A stretch of 5,084 nucleotides of DNA from Crocinitomicaceae bacterium (GTDB lineage Bacteria > Bacteroidota > Bacteroidia > Flavobacteriales_D > Crocinitomicaceae), in assembly GCA_011522905.1 (NCBI GenBank), contig WTIB01000010.1, positions 1 through 5,084 on the forward strand, given 5' to 3'. The translations under genes were made by a program, and so were the position numbers. Positions 1 to 5,084 of the stretch are shown piece after piece; the first letter of the stretch is position 1; every line of letters starts with the position of its first letter. Under the pieces are notes generated by a model. The model was not told where the DNA came from and searched no databases. It saw only the letters and a program-made list of their open reading frames with translations.

Positions 1-4
1 TCAA

Positions 5-37
5 CAAAAATAAACGGATAACTAAAGATATCAACAA
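5..37 (-). promoter_or_regulatory. Bacteroidota-type promoter firing leftward out of the window
   Basis: Read on the minus strand, positions 12 down to 5 give TATTTTTG, a perfect match to the Bacteroidota -7 element TAnnTTTG. A TTG (positions 34-32; a second TTG lies at 37-35) sits 19 bases upstream, the usual spacing for the -33 element. Transcription would start at about position 1 or just beyond the left edge, so the gene it serves is outside the window. This is the only candidate here with both promoter elements at normal spacing. It implies a divergently transcribed neighbour, making 1-116 a shared intergenic region. Function is inferred from the motif only. Confidence 0.5.
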
Positions 38-88
38 TTGATTGGTGTTAAATTCATTTTCTCAATGACAATTCACTGAAGAATATAC

Positions 89-96
89 TATTTTTA
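89..96 (+). promoter_or_regulatory. Weak candidate -7 element upstream of the 117-residue gene
   Basis: TATTTTTA matches the Bacteroidota -7 consensus TAnnTTTG at all specified positions except the last, where A replaces G. It lies 20 bases before the ATG at 117, which would give a leader of roughly 15 bases. No TTG or TTTG is visible at the expected -33 distance. In such AT-rich sequence this could be chance, but some promoter is expected between the left edge and the first gene. Confidence 0.25.
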
Positions 97-116
97 TCCT
101 GTGAGCCCTTGTAAAT

Positions 117-470
117 ATGGACAATTTTAAAGAAAATAGAAAAGAATTAGATGAAGAATTAGAACGTTTCATTACGCTTCTAAATCAGCTTCTTCCTCAT
201 TATCATTTTTTATTGAAAAAAAAGGACCTAAGCGAGGAAGAGCTCAATAAACTCGGTGAAATCGAGCATTATCTCATCGGAGTGAATTCAAAAATAATGG
301 AGATCAAGGGGAAACTTGAACAAGACCTTTTCGGACAATCATTGGATACCTATTATAAGCTCAAAACAAATGCTTACGAGGGAGACCCCCAATCAAAGCT
401 AAAACTCGAAAAAATGAGGGATACCTTTGCTGAAGCACTCAAATCTGGTGACCTCATCAACTACAACTAA
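117..470 (+). CDS. Uncharacterised small helical protein, 117 residues
   Basis: I do not recognise a family for this protein. It is hydrophilic and highly charged, with no signal peptide and no membrane segment, so it is probably cytoplasmic. Residues 4-26, 38-70 and 91-109 look like amphipathic helices with regularly spaced Leu/Ile; the first two could pair as a coiled-coil hairpin around the LLPHYHFLLKKK turn (25-36). The last third has a GDPQSKLKLEKM stretch leading into another helix, and there is no cysteine. The ATG at 117 is the first plausible start and has no Shine-Dalgarno sequence, as is normal in Bacteroidota. The gene ends 36 bases before gpsA on the same strand, but gpsA seems to have its own promoter, so a shared function is not implied. 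The frame is likely real: it fills the gap between the leader and gpsA, has a balanced composition and no competing frame. Function is unknown. Confidence 0.72.
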   Translation: MDNFKENRKELDEELERFITLLNQLLPHYHFLLKKKDLSEEELNKLGEIEHYLIGVNSKIMEIKGKLEQDLFGQSLDTYYKLKTNAYEGDPQSKLKLEKMRDTFAEALKSGDLINYN

Positions 471-494
471 GTCAATTTCTTCTAAACTTTATAC

Positions 495-502
495 TACTTT
501 TG
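495..502 (+). promoter_or_regulatory. -7 promoter element of gpsA, predicting a leaderless mRNA
   Basis: TACTTTTG is a perfect match to the Bacteroidota -7 element TAnnTTTG and is followed by CACC and then the gpsA ATG at 507. With the usual distance from this box to the transcription start, the mRNA would begin at or within a couple of bases of the start codon. No clear TTG is present at the -33 distance (about 471-475); this element is often poorly conserved. The position just after the upstream stop codon and just before gpsA supports a real promoter. Confidence 0.55.
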
Positions 503-506
503 CACC

Positions 507-1511
507 ATGGGCTTAAAGGAAAATTCGCGGGTACTGGTCATTGGAGGTGGAAGCTGGGCTACTGCATTATCTAAATTAGTCAGTGAAAATAAAAAGGAGC
601 TTTTTTGGTGGATGCGAAATGAAGATTCTATTGCTCATCTCAATAAGTTTGGTCACAACCCCAAATACCTGCAATCTGCATCATTTGAAACCTCAAATAT
701 TGAACTGGATTCTGATTTGACAGCACTTGTTTCAAAAGCTGAAATTCTCATCGTTGCCGTTCCAAGCGCTTTTATTCATGAGACGCTCAAGGTACTTCCT
801 AAGGATATCCTAAAAGATAAGGTTATTTTTTCCGCCGTTAAGGGAATGATACCCGAGTACAATGTGATTCCTGCGAGATATTTCCACAAGCATTTTGATG
901 TGCCATATGAGAATATTGGAATTATTTGTGGACCTTGTCATGCTGAAGAAATTGCTATGGAACGATTGTCTTACTTGACCGTGGCATGTTCGAATCAAGA
1001 AAAGGCAAAACTGATGGCATCCTATCTGTCATGCAGATATGTCAACACTAAGGTTTCTGACGATTTATTTGGCACTGAATTTTCAGCCATTTTAAAAAAC
1101 GTATACGCCCTAGCTGCGGGCATTACATCAGGTCTAGGCTATGGTGATAATTTTCAAGCCATTTTAATTTCTAATTCGATTCGAGAGATTGAAAAATTTA
1201 TTGATGCTGTTCATCCCATACATAGAGATACAAAAACGAGTGCTTATCTAGGGGACCTTCTGGTGACTGCATATTCGAAATTTTCGAGAAACCGTTCGTT
1301 CGGTTTTATGATTGGTAAAGGCTATTCACTAAAAACTGCACAAATGGAAATGAACATGATTGCAGAGGGATACTATGCTGTGAAATCACTTTCCAAAGTC
1401 AAAAAGGAATTCAATGTAGATATGCCCATTTTAGATTGTGTGTACGCTATTCTATATGAAAATGCTTCCCCTAGAAAAAAAATAAATGCACTTACAGAAA
1501 TCCTTGATTAA
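507..1511 (+). CDS. gpsA: Glycerol-3-phosphate dehydrogenase, NAD(P)+-dependent
   Basis: This soluble enzyme reduces dihydroxyacetone phosphate to sn-glycerol 3-phosphate, the backbone precursor of phospholipids. At 334 residues it has the normal family length. The N-terminal Rossmann domain opens with VIGGGSWATAL (11-21), the dinucleotide-binding loop, followed by the VKG segment (111-113) and GPCHAEEIA (142-150), which corresponds to GPSFAxEvA in other bacteria. The C-terminal domain carries the catalytic lysine in ILKNVYALAAG (195-205, K197), YLGDLLVT (247-254, D250) and the substrate-binding SRNR (260-263). AEGYYAV (286-292) and the MPILDCVYAILYE end are also typical. No expected catalytic residue is missing. 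The start at 507 is the only sensible one, since the binding loop begins a few residues later. There is no Shine-Dalgarno sequence and a -7 box lies immediately upstream. The aspartate kinase gene follows after 11 bases, so the two are probably cotranscribed. The GPCHAEE variant is, from memory, a Bacteroidota trait. Confidence 0.95.
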   Translation: MGLKENSRVLVIGGGSWATALSKLVSENKKELFWWMRNEDSIAHLNKFGHNPKYLQSASFETSNIELDSDLTALVSKAEILIVAVPSAFIHETLKVLPKDILKDKVIFSAVKGMIPEYNVIPARYFHKHFDVPYENIGIICGPCHAEEIAMERLSYLTVACSNQEKAKLMASYLSCRYVNTKVSDDLFGTEFSAILKNVYALAAGITSGLGYGDNFQAILISNSIREIEKFIDAVHPIHRDTKTSAYLGDLLVTAYSKFSRNRSFGFMIGKGYSLKTAQMEMNMIAEGYYAVKSLSKVKKEFNVDMPILDCVYAILYENASPRKKINALTEILD

Positions 1512-1522
1512 CCATTGAATTC

Positions 1523-2836
1523 ATGAGCAGAGATATTCGGGTATTTAAATTTGGTGGTGCATCTGTAAAAGATGCCGATGCAGTAGTAAATGTAGCTGAG
1601 ATTATTCGTCAGCATATGGATACCGATTTAATTATTGTTGTTTCAGCCATGGGTAAAACAACAAATAAACTTGAAGATATTTTCAATGCCTTTGTCAATA
1701 AAGACAAAAGTGCATTTGATCAAAAAACGCAGGCGTTGAAGCAGTTCCACTTTGATATTGTGGAAAATCTCTTTGGCAATGCTCCAAATAGAGAACTTCA
1801 GCAGTGTATTGAAGAATATTTTGACGAAATCAATGATTTTTATGAACAGAAAAGTGATGAAGCAAGCTATTTGTATGATCAACTCATTCCCTATGGCGAA
1901 ATCTTATCAACTAAAATCATTCATTATTATTTATTGAATTCAAACATCAATAGTACTTGGTTGGATGCGAGAAAGTGCATCAAGACAGATGCCAATCATC
2001 AAAATGCCAATGTAAATTGGCCTTTGACAACGGAGCATATCCATAATGATGTGACACCACTTTTGAAAAAGAATCAAGTTGTGGTTTCACAAGGTTTTAT
2101 TGGAAGTGCTGAAAATAATTCAACTACTACCTTGGGAAGAGAAGGTTCAGATTATTCAGCAGGGATTTTTGCCTATGCCGTGCAAGCGAATGAGGTCATC
2201 ATCTGGAAAGATGTTCCTGGAATGCTAAATGCAGATCCAAAGTATTTCGAAGACACTGTGAAATTGGAACAAATTTCATTTAAAGAGGCCATAGAATTGT
2301 CTTATTATGGAGCAAGTGTTATTCATCCAAAAACAATTAAACCACTTCAAAATAAAAACATACCACTCTATGTAAAGTCTTTTATTCAACCAGAGAGTAA
2401 AGGGACAATCATTCAAAAAAGGACTGAGAATGATGATGCGATTCCTTCCTTTATTTTTAAAAAGAATCAAGTTCTGTTTTCAATTATGCCAAAAGACTTT
2501 TCTTTCCTGATTGAAGAGAACTTGAGTGATATCTTTTTAAAACTTTCGAAGACCAATGCGCATATCAATATCATGCAAAACTCGGCATTGAGCTTTTCAT
2601 TTTTGATGGACAACAAATCAGACATCGTCGAAAAGATAAAATCCGCTTTAGAAAATGACTACATCGTTAAATACAATACAAATCTTGAATTGGTAACCAT
2701 TAGACATTATGACCAGAAAACGATTGATTTTGTAACTCGTGAAAAGGAAATACTATTGGAACAAAAGACAAGATCTACTGCTCGTTTCGTTCTTGGAAAT
2801 ACCGAAACAGCTACAAATACCATCAAAGAGGTATAG
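1523..2836 (+). CDS. lysC: Aspartate kinase (aspartokinase), monofunctional
   Basis: The enzyme phosphorylates L-aspartate with ATP, the committed step toward lysine/diaminopimelate, threonine and methionine. The 437 residues fit a single-function aspartokinase: an amino acid kinase domain (about 1-297) plus a C-terminal regulatory region (about 308-425), with no homoserine dehydrogenase. Visible motifs are KFGGASV (9-15), VVSAMGK (39-45), GEILS (125-129), LDAR (147-150), TTTLGREGSDYSA (201-213), WKDVPGMLNADP (228-239) and YYGASVIHP (261-269). The first ACT repeat includes QNSALSFSF (352-360), and a second, shorter one ends near RSTARFVLG (417-425). ACT domains normally bind an end-product amino acid such as lysine or threonine; which effector acts here cannot be told. 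GREGSD instead of GRGGSD and KFGGASV instead of KFGGTSV appear lineage-typical. About 12 extra residues follow the conserved end. Translation starts 11 bases after the gpsA stop without a Shine-Dalgarno sequence or -7 box, suggesting dependence on gpsA transcription. The symbol follows function; paralogues may exist elsewhere. Confidence 0.93.
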   Translation: MSRDIRVFKFGGASVKDADAVVNVAEIIRQHMDTDLIIVVSAMGKTTNKLEDIFNAFVNKDKSAFDQKTQALKQFHFDIVENLFGNAPNRELQQCIEEYFDEINDFYEQKSDEASYLYDQLIPYGEILSTKIIHYYLLNSNINSTWLDARKCIKTDANHQNANVNWPLTTEHIHNDVTPLLKKNQVVVSQGFIGSAENNSTTTLGREGSDYSAGIFAYAVQANEVIIWKDVPGMLNADPKYFEDTVKLEQISFKEAIELSYYGASVIHPKTIKPLQNKNIPLYVKSFIQPESKGTIIQKRTENDDAIPSFIFKKNQVLFSIMPKDFSFLIEENLSDIFLKLSKTNAHINIMQNSALSFSFLMDNKSDIVEKIKSALENDYIVKYNTNLELVTIRHYDQKTIDFVTREKEILLEQKTRSTARFVLGNTETATNTIKEV

Positions 2837-2848
2837 GTATTTAAAGAG

Positions 2849-2871
2849 ATGACACTTATTTTTGAAGTCAT
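2849..2871 (+). promoter_or_regulatory. Inverted repeat flanking the feoA -7 box, possible operator
   Basis: ATGAC (2849-2853) and GTCAT (2867-2871) form perfect five-base inverted arms separated by 13 bases, and the TATTTTTG promoter box lies between them. A protein bound here would cover the promoter and the start codon, as expected for an iron-responsive repressor of the Fur or DtxR type. The arms are short and I do not see a recognised Fur or DtxR consensus, so this may be chance. Confidence 0.2.
2857..2864 (+). promoter_or_regulatory. -7 promoter element of feoAB
   Basis: TATTTTTG matches the Bacteroidota -7 element TAnnTTTG exactly. It sits in the gap after the aspartate kinase stop codon (2836) and ends five bases before the ATG at 2870. 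No TTG is found at the expected -33 distance. The spacing nearly copies that in front of gpsA and again predicts a leaderless or near-leaderless mRNA. It would let the iron transport genes be transcribed apart from the upstream biosynthetic pair. Confidence 0.5.
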
Positions 2872-3103
2872 GAATGTAAGATTGTCAGATTGTAAAATTG
2901 GAGAGGAATTAAAAGTCAATAAGATTGAAGATGGAGATATTGCCCCAAAGCTCATAGAAATGGGCTTAACTGAAAATCTAATTACAAAAATTATATTTAT
3001 CGCTCCTCTCGGTGACCCGATTGCATTGGATATCAATGGCTTTGTATTGTCCATTCGAAAATCAGAGGCCAAACATATTTTAGTAAACAAAATTAGCTCT
3101 TAG
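2870..3103 (+). CDS. feoA: FeoA family ferrous iron transport accessory protein
   Basis: FeoA is a small cytoplasmic SH3-like beta-barrel protein that works with FeoB in ferrous iron uptake; its exact action on FeoB is not settled. From the start chosen here it has 77 residues, the usual size. Family hallmarks are the opening VRLSDCKIGEEL, then KLIEMGL (matching RLxxMGL), IAPLGDPIALDINGF (matching AP.GDP..) and VLSIRKSEAKHILV (matching LSLR..EA..I.V). The open frame extends upstream to an ATG at 2849, adding MTLIFEV. I prefer 2870 for two reasons: FeoA proteins typically begin just before the LSD/LSDL motif, and the extra codons coincide with the TATTTTTG promoter box. The 2849 ATG has purines directly against it, too close to act as a ribosome binding site. 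feoB follows after 10 bases, so the two are cotranscribed. Confidence 0.9.
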   Translation: MNVRLSDCKIGEELKVNKIEDGDIAPKLIEMGLTENLITKIIFIAPLGDPIALDINGFVLSIRKSEAKHILVNKISS

Positions 3104-3113
3104 CCCATCCTAC

Positions 3114-5057
3114 ATGAAAATTGCCCTACTCGGAAATCCAAACACAGGTAAAAGCTCAGTTTTTAATTTGCTCACTGGGATGCGCCAAAAAATTGGGAAT
3201 TTCCCTGGAGTAACGGTCGAAAAAAAATCGGGCAAATACAGCGACGGGAAAGAATCGATAGAAATTATTGATTTTCCCGGCACCTACAGCCTTAATCCAA
3301 GAAGTGTTGATGAAGAAGTGGTTTCGAAGGTGCTTAATGATCCATCAAACCCTGATTATCCAGATCTCATTATGGCGGTAATTGATGCCTCAAGAATAGA
3401 AAATAATTTGTTCTTATTTACCCAGCTATATGATTTAGGACTGCCAATGGTATTGGTTTTAAATATGTGGGATTTAGCGAAAAAGGAAGGAATTCAAATT
3501 GATCTTAATAAATTACAGGAATGCTTTCCGGATATTACCATCATTCATACCAATGCAAGAGTTGGAATTGGTAAGGACAGGATAATCGATACCATTAAAA
3601 ATCACAAAAAAAGAGCAGACACAAGTTTCATTAAAAGTGATGAAGCACCTCAAAAAACAGAAGAGAATTACGAACGTAAAATAGCAGCCCTTCGAAAGAA
3701 AAAAATTCAGGAGATCACTCCAAAGTTTGTTGAAAAAGAAAGGACAAAAAAAACAAGCAAACTCGATTTACTATTTGTGCATCCTGTTTGGGGATATCTT
3801 TTTTTCCTATTGGTATTAATGGTGATTTTCCAATTTATTTTCTCATTTGCGAGCTACCCTATGGATTGGATAGAAGGTAGCTTTTTATCTTTATCTGAAT
3901 TTACTGCTAGCACTCTTCCATCGGGAGCTGTGAATGACTTAATTAGTCAAGGAATTGTTCCAGGTATTGGTGGCGTATTCATTTTCATTCCTCAAATTGC
4001 CTTGCTCTTTTTCTTCATTGCCATTTTGGAAGAAACAGGATACCTATCACGTGTCGTATTTATTATGGACCGCATCATGCGTCCCCTCGGACTGAATGGA
4101 AAGAGCATTGTACCATTGATGTCAAGTTTGGCATGTGCCATTCCTGGCGTAATGTCTACAAGGACCATTTCGAATTGGAAAGAAAGACTGATTACCATTC
4201 TGATTGCTCCACTTATGAGCTGTAGTGCTCGAATTCCAGTTTACACACTATTGATTGCATTGGTCATTCCTGAAGGTCATGTGTTTGGGTTTATTAATAT
4301 TCAAGGATTGGTTTTATTTGGTTTGTATCTTTTGGGTATTTTGGGCGCTTTACTCACTGCTTTTGTTTTAAAGCTTCTTATTCAGAATAAATCCAAAGGT
4401 TTTCTCTTGCTGGAAATTCCAAATTTAAAAGCGCCAGTATGGAGAAATGTTGGCTTCACCGTACTTGAAAAAATTAAAATATTCGTTTTTGATGCAGGTA
4501 AAATTATCCTTGCGATCTCTATAATACTTTGGTTCATGGCCTCATACGGACCCGGTAATGAAATTGAAAAATCAAGTCAAGAGCTCATTAAAAGCGAAGC
4601 CTATAAAGCATCAAATTCTGAAGAGCAACAAAGCCTAAAATCATCTGTGATGCTCGAACATTCTTACATAGGTCATTTAGGTAAATTTATAGAACCGGTC
4701 ATTGAACCCTTGGGGTATGATTGGAAAATCGGTATCTCCCTCATTTCGTCATTTGCTGCCAGAGAGGTGTTTGTGGGTTCATTAAGTACCATCTATGCTG
4801 TGCATGATGAAAGGGAGGAAAAACAGAACTTAAGAGAAACCATGAAAAATGAAAAGAGAGCTGATGGCACCCCTATATACAGCATGGCCTCAGGCATTTC
4901 TTTGATGGTCTTTTATGTATTTGCCATGCAATGTATGTCCACTCTCGCCGTAGTGAAGCGTGAAACACAATCGTGGAAATGGCCAATTATTCAATTGACT
5001 TTTATGGGAGTAATGGCCTATTCACTCTCCTACCTTTCATTTTTGATATTGTCTTAA
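3114..5057 (+). CDS. feoB: Ferrous iron transporter FeoB, GTPase and permease
   Basis: FeoB is the inner-membrane Fe(II) importer with a cytosolic G-protein domain. The G motifs are in order: G1 GNPNTGKS (7-14), G2 Thr in PGVTVE (31-36), G3 DFPG (53-56), G4 NMWD (117-120) and G5 NARVG (147-151). A charged linker (about 160-215), in the position of the GDI domain, leads to a membrane part starting near VHPVWGYLFFLLVL (222-235). Conserved transporter motifs follow: EETGYLSRVVFIMDR (306-320), CAIPGVMSTRTI (341-352), PLMSCSARIPVY (366-377), SFAAREVFVGSLSTIY (546-561) and MQCMSTLAVVKRE (605-617). The family's conserved cysteines are present at 341, 370 and 607. A charged extramembrane segment at about 480-520 interrupts the helices. 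At 647 residues it is shorter than the roughly 770-residue E. coli protein because it stops soon after the last membrane helix, lacking a C-terminal soluble extension; all core motifs are intact. Start at 3114 places G1 at the expected position; no Shine-Dalgarno sequence is visible. Confidence 0.96.
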   Translation: MKIALLGNPNTGKSSVFNLLTGMRQKIGNFPGVTVEKKSGKYSDGKESIEIIDFPGTYSLNPRSVDEEVVSKVLNDPSNPDYPDLIMAVIDASRIENNLFLFTQLYDLGLPMVLVLNMWDLAKKEGIQIDLNKLQECFPDITIIHTNARVGIGKDRIIDTIKNHKKRADTSFIKSDEAPQKTEENYERKIAALRKKKIQEITPKFVEKERTKKTSKLDLLFVHPVWGYLFFLLVLMVIFQFIFSFASYPMDWIEGSFLSLSEFTASTLPSGAVNDLISQGIVPGIGGVFIFIPQIALLFFFIAILEETGYLSRVVFIMDRIMRPLGLNGKSIVPLMSSLACAIPGVMSTRTISNWKERLITILIAPLMSCSARIPVYTLLIALVIPEGHVFGFINIQGLVLFGLYLLGILGALLTAFVLKLLIQNKSKGFLLLEIPNLKAPVWRNVGFTVLEKIKIFVFDAGKIILAISIILWFMASYGPGNEIEKSSQELIKSEAYKASNSEEQQSLKSSVMLEHSYIGHLGKFIEPVIEPLGYDWKIGISLISSFAAREVFVGSLSTIYAVHDEREEKQNLRETMKNEKRADGTPIYSMASGISLMVFYVFAMQCMSTLAVVKRETQSWKWPIIQLTFMGVMAYSLSYLSFLILS

Positions 5058-5064
5058 TTTGAGC

Positions 5065-5072
5065 TAATTTTA
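5065..5072 (+). promoter_or_regulatory. Possible -7 element for a gene at the right edge
   Basis: TAATTTTA matches TAnnTTTG except for the final G. It lies just after the feoB stop and ends four bases before an ATG at 5077, the same spacing as in front of gpsA. No hairpin with a T-run is seen between feoB and the window end, so transcription from feoAB may also read through. The sequence is AT-rich and the match is imperfect, so confidence is low. Confidence 0.2.
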
Positions 5073-5076
5073 AATC

Positions 5077-5084
5077 ATGTTTCA
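5077..5084 (+). CDS. Possible first codons of a gene cut by the window edge
   Basis: An ATG at 5077 is followed by TTT and CA before the sequence ends, giving only Met-Phe and part of a third codon. It lies 19 bases after the feoB stop on the same strand, and a promoter-like box precedes it at the same distance as for gpsA. In many Bacteroidota a small FeoB-associated Cys-rich membrane protein gene follows feoB, which would fit, but nothing in two codons shows this. Confidence 0.2.

Noticed and set aside
35..80. Small palindromes in the leader (CAAT-TG-ATTG at 35-44, TTCA-C-TGAA at 72-80) as operators
   Set aside because: Arms of four bases are expected by chance in AT-rich sequence, and neither sits at a supported promoter for the downstream gene.
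810..998. Minus-strand open frame inside gpsA
   Set aside because: Short, fully antisense to conserved GpsA motifs, with no promoter or start context of its own.
1643..1882. Minus-strand open frame of 79 codons inside lysC
   Set aside because: It is fully antisense to the conserved kinase domain. The Phe/Ile-rich translation reflects complementing Lys/Asp/Glu/Asn codons and is not a membrane protein signal.
2707..3090. Minus-strand open frame of 127 codons antisense to the end of lysC and most of feoA
   Set aside because: It overlaps two confidently identified genes along nearly its whole length, shows no recognisable domain, and its composition looks like the complement of conserved coding sequence. 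Shadow frame.
3220..3227. Run of eight A in feoB (another at 3746-3753), possible slippage or programmed frameshift site
   Set aside because: The frame stays open through both runs and every FeoB motif is present in one frame. Such runs are common in AT-rich Lys codons, and nothing useful is encoded in the shifted frames.
3114..5057. FeoB as a truncated pseudogene because it is shorter than the E. coli protein
   Set aside because: All five G motifs, the conserved cysteines and the C-terminal QCMST membrane segment are intact. The short C-terminus is an ordinary family variant.
5058..5084. Transcription terminator after feoB
   Set aside because: The AT-rich stretch has only a short AGCT palindrome and repeated AATTT words; no GC-containing stem followed by a T-run could be formed.

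Overview
The window looks like an AT-rich chromosomal segment of a Bacteroidota bacterium, possibly of the Flavobacteriales type. Three things point that way. The protein variants match forms I associate with this phylum: GPCHAEE in GpsA, GREGSD in aspartate kinase, and a short FeoB. No gene start has a recognisable Shine-Dalgarno sequence. Several intergenic gaps carry the Bacteroidota -7 promoter element TAnnTTTG. The genus cannot be fixed from this sequence.

Layout, left to right. Positions 1-116 are a leader region with no gene; it holds a well-formed minus-strand promoter pointing out of the left edge. Then come five plus-strand genes: an unrecognised 117-residue helical protein (117-470), gpsA (507-1511), a monofunctional aspartate kinase (1523-2836), feoA (start probably 2870, end 3103) and feoB (3114-5057). 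The last 27 bases may hold the first codons of another plus-strand gene. Coding density is very high, with gaps of 36, 11, 33 (to the preferred feoA start) and 10 bases. I see no tRNA, rRNA, CRISPR array, insertion sequence, attachment site or convincing intrinsic terminator.

Function. GpsA makes sn-glycerol 3-phosphate for phospholipids. Aspartate kinase opens the pathway to lysine/diaminopimelate, threonine and methionine. They are unrelated in chemistry but 11 bases apart, so probably cotranscribed. FeoA and FeoB form a ferrous iron uptake system. A perfect -7 element between the aspartate kinase gene and feoA suggests that feoAB can be transcribed separately from the biosynthetic genes.

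The genes are ordinary housekeeping and transport functions, and I found no convincing undescribed system. The most interesting signal is regulatory: gpsA and feoA each have a perfect TAnnTTTG box ending only 4-5 bases before the start codon, and the sequence at the right edge has a one-mismatch copy with the same spacing. This predicts leaderless or nearly leaderless mRNAs and supports a feoA start 21 bases downstream of the longest open frame.
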